NCBI RefSeq assembly: GCF_020176955.2
Contig: NZ_JAIUCZ020000001.1
Span: 1,054,001-1,118,000, forward strand
Direction: 5' to 3'
Source of the DNA: Nocardia sp. alder85J
GTDB lineage: Bacteria > Actinomycetota > Actinomycetes > Mycobacteriales > Mycobacteriaceae
DNA: 64,000 bases
Within the stretch, counting starts at the first letter, position 1. Each line of letters begins with the position of its first letter. This document shows, in pieces, positions 34,723-43,823 of this stretch. The translations under genes were made by a program, and so were the position numbers. Below the pieces are notes generated by a model. It had not been told where the DNA came from. It searched no databases and was given only the letters and a program-made list of their open reading frames with translations.

Positions 34723-36051
34723 TCAGCTCGGCACGGTGACCGGATCGGTGCAGCTGTCCGGGGTGTCCACCAGCGAGCAGGCGACCGGGCCGCGGGTGGG
34801 CCGGTACCCGGCGGGCACGCCGCCGCCGTGGATCAGCCCGGTGTAGGCGGCCACGGCGTCGGTGGGCCGGCGGGTCAGCGTGCCCCCCGCCCGCACGTCG
34901 ACGCTGTACAGCCCGAAACGCGGTGTGTAGCTGCCCCATTCGTAGTTGTCGGTGAGGCTCCAATAGTTGTAGCCGAGCACGTCGATGCCGTCGGCGACCG
35001 CGCGCTGGATCCAGTAGAGGGTGTCGCGCAGATCGTCGCCGCGGGTGTAGCCGTCGGCGCGGGGCTGTTCGTCGCGGGTCGGCATCCCGTTCTCCACGAT
35101 GTACAGCGGCAGCCCCGGGAACCGGCGGGCGTAGTGCCGCACCGCGTAATAGATGCCCTCCGCTTGCAGCGGCAGATTCCACAGCCCGTCGAAGCCCGCC
35201 GTCGACACCTGCTGGATCGACTGCGGGCTGAACCCGTAGTAGTAGTCGATGCCGACGTAGTCCAGTTTCGCCGCGATCCGATCGAGCATCGGCTCGTTCA
35301 CGGCCGGCTCCGCGGCGCCGGCGATGTAGGCGAGGTTGCTGGTGACCAGCGCGCCGGGTTGCACCGCGTGGATGTGGTCGTAGGCGCCGAGGTGCGCCGC
35401 GATCAGCTTCTCCTGCATCACCGGGACGTCGGCGGCGGCCAGCCCGCCGTTGCCGACCTCGTTGAGCAGATACGCGGTCGGCTCGTTGACGGTCACCCAC
35501 AGCGGATCGTGGCCGGCGTACCGATCGATCACGGTGCGCGCGTTGGCCAGCCACGCGTCGAGCATGCCCGCGCCCGCCCAGCCGCCGCGATCGGCCACCC
35601 AGCCCGGATAGACCCAGTGGTCGAGGGTGATCATGGGCCGGATCCCGTGCCGCGCCAGGGTTGCCAGCACCCGGTCGTAGAAGGCGAAGCCCGCCTCGTC
35701 CCAGCCGTCCGGATGTGGTTGCACCCGAGCCCATTCCACGCTGAACCGGTACACGCCGACGCCGAGCCCGGCCGCCAGCGCGATGTCGTCCTCGTAGTGG
35801 GTGTAGAAGTCCACCGAGTCGCGGTACGGCTCGTGCGCCGAACCCGCCGCGTACCGGGCCCAATTGCTGTCCGGCGCATGGCCTTCGCACTGGAACCCGG
35901 CGCTGGCGACACCCCACAGGAAGTCCTTGCCCAGCGGCGGCACCGCCGCCGGGGCCGGGGCGGCCGCGGCGGGCAGGGCGGGGGCGGACAGTGCTGCGGT
36001 GGTTCCGGCGGCGAGGACGGCGAGTGCGTGGCGGCGGGTCAGTGCGGGCAT
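34723..36051 (-). CDS. Secreted family 1 beta-glucosidase
   Basis: 442 residues. A twin-arginine-like signal (LTRRHALAVLAAG ... AAAA) precedes a GH1 barrel beginning KDFLWGVASAGFQCEG. The acid/base glutamate lies in WVTVNEPTAYL, the nucleophile in YIVENGMP, and NYWSLTDNYEW near the end shapes the glucose site. It would hydrolyse beta-glucosides outside the cytoplasm. GAGGA five to six bases upstream supports the ATG. The MFS gene ends 41 bases upstream in the same direction, so read-through is possible though the functions look unrelated. The GH1 catalytic domain is a little shorter than the usual 450 residues. Confidence 0.92.
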   Translation of the reverse strand: MPALTRRHALAVLAAGTTAALSAPALPAAAAPAPAAVPPLGKDFLWGVASAGFQCEGHAPDSNWARYAAGSAHEPYRDSVDFYTHYEDDIALAAGLGVGVYRFSVEWARVQPHPDGWDEAGFAFYDRVLATLARHGIRPMITLDHWVYPGWVADRGGWAGAGMLDAWLANARTVIDRYAGHDPLWVTVNEPTAYLLNEVGNGGLAAADVPVMQEKLIAAHLGAYDHIHAVQPGALVTSNLAYIAGAAEPAVNEPMLDRIAAKLDYVGIDYYYGFSPQSIQQVSTAGFDGLWNLPLQAEGIYYAVRHYARRFPGLPLYIVENGMPTRDEQPRADGYTRGDDLRDTLYWIQRAVADGIDVLGYNYWSLTDNYEWGSYTPRFGLYSVDVRAGGTLTRRPTDAVAAYTGLIHGGGVPAGYRPTRGPVACSLVDTPDSCTDPVTVPS

Positions 36052-36092
36052 GGAATCCTCATCGTCGAAGGCGGGGCCGGCGAGCGGCATTC

Positions 36093-37484
36093 TCACCCAT
36101 CGGCTGGTCGCCTGTCCAGTACGGTCGCGGCCGTGTCGCCGGTGATCCCCCGAGGGCACCCCGCATCCACCTCGCCGCCGGTGGCCGTCTCGGCCGGGGT
36201 CCCAGCCGGCCCCGCCGAGGGCGCGTCGATGCGGGGTGCCACCGTCGTGCCGACCGGCACGGTCGCCGCCTCGTCCGCTGTGCGGGCGCGGACCGGCAGC
36301 CGGGCCAGATGCCGTCCGGTGGCCGCCACCGCGGCGGCCAGCACCAGCGCGCACACCCCGTTCCAGCCGAACCGTTCGAAGGCCCGCACCCCCAGCCAGG
36401 ACCCGGCGCTGCCGCCGAGGAAGGCGCAGGTCATGTACGCGGTATTGAGCCGGCCGCGAATATCGCCGGGCAGCGCGAAGATTCGCGCCTGATTGGCGAC
36501 CTGCCCCGACTGTGTGGCCACGTCCAGCAGCAGCATCCCGGCCGTCACCGCGACCAGCCCGGCGGGCCCGCCGAGGTCGCCGAGCCACAGCACGCCGACC
36601 GCGACGAACATCGTGCCCAGCGCCAGCGAGGTGACCCGATCCGGCCCGCGCCGATCCGCGATCCGCCCCGCCCACGGCGTGACGAACATGCTGGCCGCGC
36701 CGACCAGCGCGACCAGCCCCACCACCGCCGTGCCCAGCCGGTACCGCGGCCCGGTGATCCACAGCGCCAGCGCCGTCCACGCCGCGGTGAACGCCGCGAA
36801 CACCACCGCCTGATAGAACGCCGACCGCCGCAACTCCGCGTATTCGCCCAGCAGGCGCACACTCCCGGCCAGCAGCGCCGGATAGGACCGGCGCGACGCC
36901 GGCGGCCGCACCGGCGCGATCCGCCGGACCAGCGGCGCCAGCAGCAGCGCCGCCACCGCCGCGACCGCGTAGGGCGCCCGCCAGCCCGCCCACTCGGCGA
37001 GTGTCCCGGAGAATGTGCGCGCCAGCAGAATTCCGCCGATCAGCCCGCTGAGCAGGGTGCCGGTGACCGCGCCGCGCCGATCCGGCGCGACCAGTCCCAC
37101 GGTCATCGGGATGAGGATCTGCGGCACCACCGTGGTCAGCCCGATCGCGGCCGCCGCGGCCAGCAGCACCCCCGGCGAGGGCGCCAGCGCCGCCAGTAGC
37201 GACCCGGCGGCGGTCAGCACCAGCAGGGCGGTCAGCAGTGGCCGGTACGGTACCCGGTCGCCCAGTGGCACGAACAGGAAGATGCCTGCGGCATAACCGA
37301 TCTGCGTGGCCGTGACGGCCAGCGCGGCGGTATGCGGGGCGATGTGCAGCCCGGTGGCGATCGCGGGCGCCAGCGCCTGCGGGAAGTACACGTTGGCCAC
37401 GGCCACCCCGCAGGCGAGCGCCAGCGCGAGGATCGCCCACCGCGACAACGAGGCGGTGGGCGACGAAGAATCGGGTACCGACAT
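36093..37484 (-). CDS. MFS transporter (drug efflux-type)
   Basis: 463 residues with 12 predicted helices. It starts WAILALALACGVAVANVYFPQAL and carries the A-loop signature GIFLFVPLGDRVPYRPL after helix 2, as in the YnfM/AraJ-like DHA1 group. A Pro/Thr/Glu-rich tail of about 60 residues is unusual. GAGGTCG upstream supports the ATG. It is divergent from the CGNR-protein gene, with a 23-bp palindrome 13 bases before its start; it is probably repressed through that site. Substrate unknown. Confidence 0.88.
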   Translation of the reverse strand: MSVPDSSSPTASLSRWAILALALACGVAVANVYFPQALAPAIATGLHIAPHTAALAVTATQIGYAAGIFLFVPLGDRVPYRPLLTALLVLTAAGSLLAALAPSPGVLLAAAAAIGLTTVVPQILIPMTVGLVAPDRRGAVTGTLLSGLIGGILLARTFSGTLAEWAGWRAPYAVAAVAALLLAPLVRRIAPVRPPASRRSYPALLAGSVRLLGEYAELRRSAFYQAVVFAAFTAAWTALALWITGPRYRLGTAVVGLVALVGAASMFVTPWAGRIADRRGPDRVTSLALGTMFVAVGVLWLGDLGGPAGLVAVTAGMLLLDVATQSGQVANQARIFALPGDIRGRLNTAYMTCAFLGGSAGSWLGVRAFERFGWNGVCALVLAAAVAATGRHLARLPVRARTADEAATVPVGTTVAPRIDAPSAGPAGTPAETATGGEVDAGCPRGITGDTAATVLDRRPADG

Positions 37485-37496
37485 CACGACCTCACT

Positions 37497-37519
37497 GAGA
37501 ACCGGTTGAACTGGTTCTC
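37497..37519. promoter_or_regulatory. 23-bp near-perfect palindrome between MFS and CGNR genes
   Basis: GAGAACCGGTT-G-AACTGGTTCTC has one mismatch between 11-bp arms. A further AACCGGTT palindrome lies at about 37534-37541. It is in the 77-base divergent gap, so it can control both genes. Confidence 0.65.
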
Positions 37520-37561
37520 GTAAGGTACCAGTCAAACCGGTTCCGGCGTAGGGTGGTCGGC

Positions 37562-38128
37562 GTGACCGCCCCCGCTCCCCGGTTCCGGCACGGCGCCGGC
37601 CGCCTGTGCCTGGACTTCCTGCGCACCCTGCGGCACCGCGGCGCCCCGGGCGAGACCGACGAACTCCCCGACGCGGCCGCGCTGGCCGCCTGGATCACCC
37701 GGTGCGGACCCTGCCCCGCCCTGCCGGACCCCGCCGCGGTCGACACCGCCCGGCGCCTGCGCGAGGCGGTCCACACCCTGATCGCCTGCGCCCGCGCCAC
37801 CGGCCCCGCGTCCGGCCCGCCCGCCACCCGCACCCTGCTCAACGACCTCGCCGCCGGGAAACCCCCTGCCCCGCACCTGGATTCGCGCGGCCACCTGCAC
37901 TGGACGGCTTCCGACCCGACCGCCGCGACCCTCACTCTCATCGCCCGTGACGCCCTGGACCTGGTCACCGCCGCCGACCTGCTCCCGCGCCTGCGCGTCT
38001 GCGAGGGCCGGGACTGCCAGGCGCTGTTCCTCGACCTGTCCCGGCCTGGCACCCGCCGCTGGTGCTCGATGGGGACCTGCGGCAACCGCGCCAAGAAGCA
38101 GGCGCTGCGGGAGCGGGCCGCACGCTGA
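37562..38128 (+). CDS. CGNR zinc-finger (ABATE-domain) regulator
   Basis: 188 residues. The N-terminal ABATE-like domain begins FRHGAGRLCLDFLRTLRHRG. The C-terminal CGNR finger is RVCEGRDCQALFLDLSRPGTRRWCSMGTCGNR, written here in two parts: C..x4..C then W-C-S-M-x-x-C-G-N-R, with all four cysteines. These proteins are thought to be stress-linked transcription factors. It is divergent from the MFS gene and a strong palindrome lies between them, so it is the obvious candidate regulator of that exporter. AGGGTGG upstream supports the GTG. Confidence 0.88.
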   Translation: MTAPAPRFRHGAGRLCLDFLRTLRHRGAPGETDELPDAAALAAWITRCGPCPALPDPAAVDTARRLREAVHTLIACARATGPASGPPATRTLLNDLAAGKPPAPHLDSRGHLHWTASDPTAATLTLIARDALDLVTAADLLPRLRVCEGRDCQALFLDLSRPGTRRWCSMGTCGNRAKKQALRERAAR

Positions 38129-38177
38129 CGGACAGGCTCCGCCCGGCCGAACCAGCTACATGTGAGCCGACCAGGAG

Positions 38178-38195
38178 CTACCATTCGGCTGGTAG
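38178..38195. promoter_or_regulatory. CTACCA-N6-TGGTAG inverted repeat upstream of the DUF4185 gene
   Basis: Perfect 6-bp arms in the 287-base gap between the CGNR and DUF4185 genes. AGCCGA and TCGGCT flank part of it in an overlapping second inverted repeat. A possible operator; nothing else is recognised in the gap. Confidence 0.35.
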
Positions 38196-38415
38196 AGTTT
38201 TCGGCGCGAACGCCAGGAGAAACTCGTGGCCGGACAGCATGATTCGAGCCGCGGCGGAGAGCCCGCCCGCCGTCGGCACATTCACGGCATGACAGTCGGC
38301 TCTCCGGCAGCACCGGCCCCATCACGCGTATCTCCCTCCGACGACGAAACACCGGCCTCCCCGCGAGTCCGGCGTCCGTCGCCCCGGGTGTCCCGAGAGA
38401 TCGAGGAGGATCGGA

Positions 38416-39471
38416 ATGTCAGCGCACTGGGGTACCGCGATCAACGGTTTCAGCGGCAGCACCGCCGGGCAGTTCGGAGTCGGCGGCGCCGACCTGGGCA
38501 TCCCGTACGACCGCAGCCGATTCGCCACCGGCCACACGGGTTTCCTCTTCGGCGACACCTTCACCGGCGACAGCGACGGCAGCGGCACCTGGCTCGGATC
38601 CCCGACCCTGCTCTACTCACCGCAACCCCCCGACGCCACCACCACATTCGACGCCGCCCCCGGTGGCGGGCAAGCGGCGCAGATCCTGAAATACACCCAC
38701 AACGCCGACAACGGCTACGGCGTCGAAGTGAGCCGCATCCCCAACGACGCCTTCGTCGACCCCTCCGGGCGAACCTGGCTGACCTACACCAGCGTCCACG
38801 ACTGGAACGCCGCGAACGACCAGTACGGCGCCCTGTTCTGCGGCCTGGCCTACTCCGACGACGACGGCCGCACCTGGACCGACTACGCCACGATCTGGAA
38901 GAACGACGGCACCGACGGCTACCAGGGCTGGTCCCCGCTGATGATGCAGACCTTCGCCGGCCTCGGCAACAACAACGACGACGGCTACCTCTACATCCTG
39001 TCGAAGGAATGGGGCCGCAACCACAACCGCAACGGCCCCATCCTGCTGCGGGTCCCGTGGCAGCAACTCACCGTCAAAGCCGACTACCAGTACTGGGGCT
39101 GGAACGGCCACGCCTGGACCTGGGGCAACCCCACCCCGACCCCCCTGTTCAACGGCCTGGGCCCGATCGGCGAACTGAGCGTGAAGAACATCCAAGGCAC
39201 CTGGGTCATGGCCTATTTCGACGTCACCGGCTACTGCATCTCCACCCGCACCGCCCCCGCCGTCGACCAGGTCTGGACCGCCCCGAAACAACAGATCCGC
39301 GGCCAGGTCCCCTGGTGGCAGTTCTGGATTCCGTCGTTCCCCCAACTCTACGGCGGCTGCATCCACCCCCTGTCCACCTCTCCGACCGACGTGACCCTCT
39401 ATGTCTCCCAATGGAATACGAACACCGGTAGCCCGTACTGGGTGATGCAGTTCGACGGGATCTCCCCGTGA
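38416..39471 (+). CDS. DUF4185 domain protein (GH43-like propeller)
   Basis: 351 residues forming one DUF4185 domain: FGVGGADLGIPYDRS, FLFGDTFTGD, an RIPNDAFVDPSGRTWLTY strand, GWSPLMMQTFAG and GGCIHPLSTSPTDVTLYVSQW. The fold is expected to be a five-bladed propeller related to arabinan or trehalose-hydrolysing enzymes; recent DUF4185 members cleave D-arabinan of the mycobacterial wall. Unlike many relatives it has no signal peptide. GGAGGATC six bases upstream supports the ATG. Whether it is active and where it acts is not shown by the sequence. Confidence 0.85.
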   Translation: MSAHWGTAINGFSGSTAGQFGVGGADLGIPYDRSRFATGHTGFLFGDTFTGDSDGSGTWLGSPTLLYSPQPPDATTTFDAAPGGGQAAQILKYTHNADNGYGVEVSRIPNDAFVDPSGRTWLTYTSVHDWNAANDQYGALFCGLAYSDDDGRTWTDYATIWKNDGTDGYQGWSPLMMQTFAGLGNNNDDGYLYILSKEWGRNHNRNGPILLRVPWQQLTVKADYQYWGWNGHAWTWGNPTPTPLFNGLGPIGELSVKNIQGTWVMAYFDVTGYCISTRTAPAVDQVWTAPKQQIRGQVPWWQFWIPSFPQLYGGCIHPLSTSPTDVTLYVSQWNTNTGSPYWVMQFDGISP

Positions 39472-39516
39472 GGGGGTCGTGGGCCGGCCTCGGAGGCGCC
39501 GGACCGGCGGTCTCGG

Positions 39517-40563
39517 TCAGGCCAGGCGGATCTCCGCGGTGGCGAGGCCGAATACCTTGCGGCCGTCGGACTTCGCGACGAGGACGACGACGGCGGTGCC
39601 GGTCTCGGGGTCGAGTGATTTGACGCGGCCGGTGAACTCGACGGCGCCGGCGGAGTCGTTCTCGATGACGGTGTAGTTGGACAGGCGGACCCCGTACCTG
39701 AGCACCGCGCCGGGGTCGCCGAGCCATTCGGTGACGAAGCCGGCTCCCAGGCCCATGGTGAGCATGCCGTGGGCGATCACGTCCGGCAGGCCCGCGAGGC
39801 CGGCGACGTGTTCGTGCCAGTGGATCGGGTTGGCGTCGCCGGAGACGCCGGCGTAGTTCACCAGATCGCCTCGGGTCAGGCGCACGGTGCGCACCGGGAG
39901 TTCGTCGCCGACGGTGAGGTCCTCGAATCGGATCGTGGTCCGCGGCAGGCGCGTTCGGGAGATCGGCGAAAGTCGGGTGCTGGTCTCCGGTTGCGGGATC
40001 GCGTTCCGTAGCTCCTCGGACTCGGCGGCATCCTGCGAGGGTGTGGCTAGTCCGCTCATGATCACGCGCTCGATCGCGCTCCGGACCCCGGCATCGATGT
40101 CCGCGCCGGTGATGCCGACCACGGTGGTGTGCATGATCTGCACGACCTCGTCGCTGTCGTCGACGAAGGTGTTGGTGATGGTGAGCAGATCCCGGCCCGC
40201 GATGCGGCGCACCGAACTGAGCTCGACATCGCTGACCAGCCGGTCGCCGGCGAGCACCGGCTTGTACATCTCGAACACCTGATCCGTCTGCACGACGACG
40301 TCGTAACCGGCCAGCACCGTCTCGGACAGCCGGCGGTTGGCCAGCATCGCGGCGATCGACAGGAACGTCGTCGGCGCGATCAGGCCGCTGTAGCCGCGCG
40401 CCGCGGCAGCCGCCTCACGCCAGTGCGCCGGGTGGAAATCCTGCACGGCCCGCGCGTACTCGCGGATCTTCTCCCGCCCGACCTCGTAGTAGTCGTCCGC
40501 GCGGTAGCGATATCCGACCAGCCCGGTCACATCGGGCACTGTCTCCACTACATCCTTCTGCAT
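39517..40563 (-). CDS. Fused (3R)-hydroxyacyl-ACP dehydratase, HadA-HadB type
   Basis: 348 residues made of two hot-dog domains. The first (GYRYRADDYYEVGREKIREY ... SGLIAPTTFLSI) resembles the structural HadA subunit. The second (VNYAGVSGDANPIHWHEHVA ... VIAHGMLTMGLGAGFV) carries the hydratase-2 Asp and His like HadB. HadAB dehydrates 3-hydroxyacyl-ACP in FAS-II, which elongates mycolic-acid precursors. A fused form is known in actinobacteria. It stands alone here; no FAS-II genes flank it. The ATG gives the usual family start; the ribosome site is weak. Confidence 0.88.
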   Translation of the reverse strand: MQKDVVETVPDVTGLVGYRYRADDYYEVGREKIREYARAVQDFHPAHWREAAAAARGYSGLIAPTTFLSIAAMLANRRLSETVLAGYDVVVQTDQVFEMYKPVLAGDRLVSDVELSSVRRIAGRDLLTITNTFVDDSDEVVQIMHTTVVGITGADIDAGVRSAIERVIMSGLATPSQDAAESEELRNAIPQPETSTRLSPISRTRLPRTTIRFEDLTVGDELPVRTVRLTRGDLVNYAGVSGDANPIHWHEHVAGLAGLPDVIAHGMLTMGLGAGFVTEWLGDPGAVLRYGVRLSNYTVIENDSAGAVEFTGRVKSLDPETGTAVVVLVAKSDGRKVFGLATAEIRLA

Positions 40564-40966
40564 CCGGGAATCGTGCCAACAGCCGGCGGCGGGGCGGTCG
40601 GCGGGGTGCCGGACCTGACGGCCACGCGAACCGACTCGGTGTCGGCTCACAATGCGGAGCCGCGGAATTGTTCCAGATATCACAAAGCGCAGCCGGCTGG
40701 CCGAGTATTGTACCGAACAAGCATTTTCGGAGCCGAGTCGGGACCGCGGATCGACCGGCTTCCGATGCGGCGGTGCCGCAAATTTCGTCGCGGTCCGATC
40801 GGTGTTCTCCGGCGATCTACTCGAATTACCTTCTTTCCGAACGGAACGATGCGGACACCGGCTCCCCGGTGATGCGGCGCCGGGCCGATCCGGGTGAATA
40901 TTTCACTGTGCATTGTGCACCGCCGCACTGAATTCGGCGCCTTTCACCGGCTGTCATGATGGGGTG
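40564..40966. other. Divergent intergenic region, less GC-rich
   Basis: 403 bases between the HadAB-like and TPR-like genes. It is clearly more AT-rich than its surroundings (GAATTGTTCCAGATATCACA, then TATTGTACCGAACAAG and GAATATTTCACTGTGCATTG) and probably holds both promoters. No ORF or RNA gene is recognised. Confidence 0.5.
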
Positions 40967-42217
40967 ATGTCGCCTGATTCTTCGCCGCCGGACATGAGGG
41001 AAGTGCTTCGGCTGGAACGGGAAGCCTGGTGCTTACACGAACACGACCGCCACGCTGCCGCCGCCCATTACGAGCTGGCGTGCACCCTGGCGCGGGAGCT
41101 GATCATGACCGCTCCGCAGCATTCGGATAATTGGTATCAACTGGGTTCGATGCTGTACACGCTCGGTGAATGGTATTTGGAAATGGGCGATTACGAGGCC
41201 GCGACGGCGGCCCTCGACGGCGCCGAGGCGACCTACACCAGACAGGGCGAGGAGGAGACCGGAGAGCTGATAGCGGATGTCGTGCTGCGGCGGGCGCGGG
41301 TGCACGCCGCGGCCCGGCGGCCGCTGTCGGCCATCGTCGATGCCCAGCACGCCGCGCTGTCCGCGCTCGACCCGGGCCGGCCGCTGGAATCCACCGCGCG
41401 GGTGCTCGCCCACGTCGGCCGCGTCCAGTTGATGATCGGTGGCGATCCGGATCTCGCTGCGGCGGCCGCGGACTGGTCGGTCCGGGCCTACCTGAGCATG
41501 TTCCGCACGATCGACCCCGCGGCGCTGGAGTCGGCGCACGCGATCGCCCTGCGGGTGGCGGCGAACGTCTCCCAGGCCGTGCACACCGCGGCCGGCCGCC
41601 ACGACCTGGCCCGCGCGGCGCACAAGCTGGTCATGGCCACCGGCGGTTCGATCGAGTGCCCGGGATCGGAGTACATCCGCTGCCACCAGCCCACCCTCGC
41701 CCGCGTACTCGGCGCCGCCGAATGCGACGGCCTGCCACCGAGTTTCACGGCATCGACCCCGGAGGACCGAATCCTGGTGCCGGCCATGCGCTGTCACACC
41801 CGGCCCTGCCCCGGACTCGCGAAAACGCTGGCGCGGTTGCAATTCGGAGTTCCGGACCGCGATCAGCTCCTACTCGGCCTGGAGGCCCACGCCATCTTCG
41901 CGGCCGCCGCACAGCAGCCCGCCACCGGCACCCCGGTGCAGGCCGGCGATTTCGTCCCCAGCTGGGCCGCGGTAACGGTGAACTTCGGCCAGCGCATGTT
42001 CGAACAGGACGAACTCAGCGCCGCCGCCGACGCCGTCGGCTGGCTCAACGGCATCATCGGCCAACTGGTCCCACGGGCCCTGATCGACTCCGACACCCGC
42101 TCGGTCGTCCTGGACTGCCTGCACTGGCAGCACCGGATCCACGCCGCCACCGGAGACTCCAAGGCAGCCGACCGCATCAGCCGAACCATCACCACCTTGG
42201 CCGATCCGGTGTTCTGA
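40967..42217 (+). CDS. TPR-like helical repeat protein of unknown function
   Basis: 416 residues, almost wholly helical, with pairs of amphipathic helices resembling tetratricopeptide repeats in the first 200 residues (AAAHYELACTLARELIMTA, WYQLGSMLYTLGEWYLEMGD, YEAATAALDGAEATYTRQ). No signal peptide, membrane helix or HTH. It recalls large actinobacterial proteins that serve as peptide-binding or scaffold proteins, but no function can be assigned. The ATG has GGGG only two bases away; upstream in-frame GTG codons are alternatives. Cysteines cluster around residues 227-290 (IECPG, IRCHQ, CHTRPC). Confidence 0.7.
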   Translation: MSPDSSPPDMREVLRLEREAWCLHEHDRHAAAAHYELACTLARELIMTAPQHSDNWYQLGSMLYTLGEWYLEMGDYEAATAALDGAEATYTRQGEEETGELIADVVLRRARVHAAARRPLSAIVDAQHAALSALDPGRPLESTARVLAHVGRVQLMIGGDPDLAAAAADWSVRAYLSMFRTIDPAALESAHAIALRVAANVSQAVHTAAGRHDLARAAHKLVMATGGSIECPGSEYIRCHQPTLARVLGAAECDGLPPSFTASTPEDRILVPAMRCHTRPCPGLAKTLARLQFGVPDRDQLLLGLEAHAIFAAAAQQPATGTPVQAGDFVPSWAAVTVNFGQRMFEQDELSAAADAVGWLNGIIGQLVPRALIDSDTRSVVLDCLHWQHRIHAATGDSKAADRISRTITTLADPVF

Positions 42218-43000
42218 CACCAGGATCCGGCCACCGCCGCGCCGTCCTCCTGTTGCGTAGTAGCGCCAGCTGGCTCAATTGCGTGCGGTGTCCGAACAGC
42301 CCGGCGACGGCGCACCGGCTTTCGGCCACTGGCATGCACACCGAACTGTTCGAATCCCCCGAAGGCGGCGGTCAGGCCCGTGCCGGCGAGCAGTGCCGGT
42401 CGGGGCCGTGGTGACTCCCCGCATCCGCCGCCGAGCCCGGCGGCGACGCTCTCCGAAGTCTGGGTGTCCGTCCAGGCGAATGGCGTTGCCACGTCGACCA
42501 TATCCGGTCACCACGCAACCGTGATCTGGCCCCTGAACCTACCGGCCGAACGACTCGACGACGGTGCGGTGTCCTTGCGAACCTACCGCTCGGCGTGCGC
42601 CAAGACGATCTCGTCCGCCGCGACGGAACGCGGCGGCGCAGCCGATTCTTCCGCCTCGAACCACCGGCGGGAGCCTGTTGAGGGACCTACCGACCCGCTG
42701 CCCGAGCCTCGAATTCGACCCGTCGACATGCCTCCCCGGCCGATGTTCACCAGTGCACGACGGTCGCTCGTCTCGTGGGCGCAACGATTCTCGCTCACTG
42801 TGACAGCCGGCCTGTCACGCCCTCGGTGGTCAGCTCCGCCTCAGCTTCGATGGCTGCCATCCCGAGTCGGCCGACGCCGTCGCGCACCCGCAAGCGGTCC
42901 TCGCCCACGATCCGCCGCTCGTATCGGTGCCGATGCAGCCACGGCGAGCGCGCAGCCCCGGCCAGAACAGTCCACGACGCCGAGGCCGACGAGCGCCTGC
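42218..43000. other. Intergenic region with a possible acetyltransferase relic
   Basis: About 780 bases between convergent genes. No complete gene is convincing. At 42521-42600 the plus strand reads PLNLPAERLDDGAVSLRTYR, like the start of a GNAT acetyltransferase, but the frame then loses resemblance; a nearby frame gives LGVRQDDLVRRDGT before a stop. This suggests a decayed gene. The segment next to the MerR stop has no recognised content. Confidence 0.35.
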
Positions 43001-43450
43001 TCAGCAGCCACAGCGGCCTCCCGCACCCTCCGCAGCAGTGGTGGTGTCGAACGGGACAGGGCAGGAAGGGGATTCGCTGCACACCAGCAGATCCTCGCAC
43101 CCGGCAGCCAGCGCGGCGGCCAACGTGTCGCGGACCGCGGTGAGTTCGGTGAGCTTGGCGTCGATCTCGGCCAGCTTCACGGTCACCCGCGCTCGTAAGC
43201 CCGCATCAGCGCGACGGCGCGAACCGACGCGCGTGCCGTCGAGCAGGTCGGCGATCTCCTCCAGAGTGAACCCGAGCCGCTGGGCGGCCTTGATCACCCG
43301 CAGCACCGTCACCGAATCCCGCGGATACAGCCGGTGCCCACCCAGGGTTCGGTCCGGCTCGGCGAGCAGACCTCGGCGTTCGTAGTAGCGCAGGGTCTGG
43401 GTGTTCACCCCGGCCGCGGCCGCCAACTCACTAATGCGCAACCCGCTCAC
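43001..43450 (-). CDS. MerR-family heavy-metal-type regulator
   Basis: 149 residues. The MerR HTH is RISELAAAAGVNTQTLRYYE, with RRGLLAEPDRTLGGHRLY as wing and LRVIKAAQRLGFTLEEIADLL next. A long coiled-coil helix leads to a metal-binding-like C-terminus with five cysteines (CEDLLVCSESPSCPVPF ... RCGC). It probably senses mercury, lead, zinc or a similar soft metal. The GTG overlaps the stop of the upstream gene (GTGA) so the two proteins are co-translated. A palindromic operator lies before that operon. Confidence 0.88.
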   Translation of the reverse strand: MSGLRISELAAAAGVNTQTLRYYERRGLLAEPDRTLGGHRLYPRDSVTVLRVIKAAQRLGFTLEEIADLLDGTRVGSRRRADAGLRARVTVKLAEIDAKLTELTAVRDTLAAALAAGCEDLLVCSESPSCPVPFDTTTAAEGAGGRCGC

Positions 43451-43791
43451 CGGGCCGCCTCGATCGTGGCCCGGGTGCGCACGGCGAAGGCGTCCAGTAC
43501 TCCGATGTAGGCCGGCGGTACCTCGATGCCGATCACCAAACCCTCAGTGCTGGTGATGAAGTCGAAGGTGAAGAAGGAGCAGCAGTTGCTCTCGCGGCCG
43601 GCCAGCGCTCGTGCCCTGGTCTCGGCGTCCGGGTCCACGATCACCTCGAGTCTGGCCGGGCCGGGGCGACGGACGGTGCGGGCGGAGGTGGTCAAGAACC
43701 GGTCGAACTCGGCGACCCGGATGGGCTGCTCCACGCTGGGCAGGGTGCACGACGACGGCACCCAGTCATCGCGAGCCGGTGAAATCGTCAT
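43447..43791 (-). CDS. Small CC-motif protein co-encoded with MerR
   Basis: 114 residues. The recurring pattern SSCTLPSVEQPIRVAEFD and RESNCCSFFTFDF (vicinal Cys pair) is found in actinobacterial proteins next to MerR regulators. The three cysteines (one near residue 14, two near 72) suggest soft-metal binding or redox sensing; no catalytic function is known to me. It is the first gene of a two-gene operon with MerR and starts 15 bases from the operator region. The ATG has no strong ribosome site and the mRNA may be nearly leaderless. Confidence 0.75.
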   Translation of the reverse strand: MTISPARDDWVPSSCTLPSVEQPIRVAEFDRFLTTSARTVRRPGPARLEVIVDPDAETRARALAGRESNCCSFFTFDFITSTEGLVIGIEVPPAYIGVLDAFAVRTRATIEAAR

Positions 43792-43805
43792 GGCTCGACG
43801 GTAAA

Positions 43806-43823
43806 CCTGTACCTCGGTACAGG
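43806..43823 (-). promoter_or_regulatory. MerR operator in a long-spacer promoter
   Basis: CCTGTACC-TC-GGTACAGG is a perfect 8-bp inverted repeat. On the minus strand TTGCAT directly precedes it and TTTACC follows, giving -35 and -10 elements with an 18-19 base spacer filled by the palindrome. This is the classic MerR layout in which the regulator untwists an over-long spacer. Confidence 0.8.

Noticed and set aside
42380..43198. Plus-strand frame of 272 codons across the accessory gap
   Set aside because: Apart from a short GNAT-like start it is Ser/Arg/Pro-rich and its second half is antisense to MerR.
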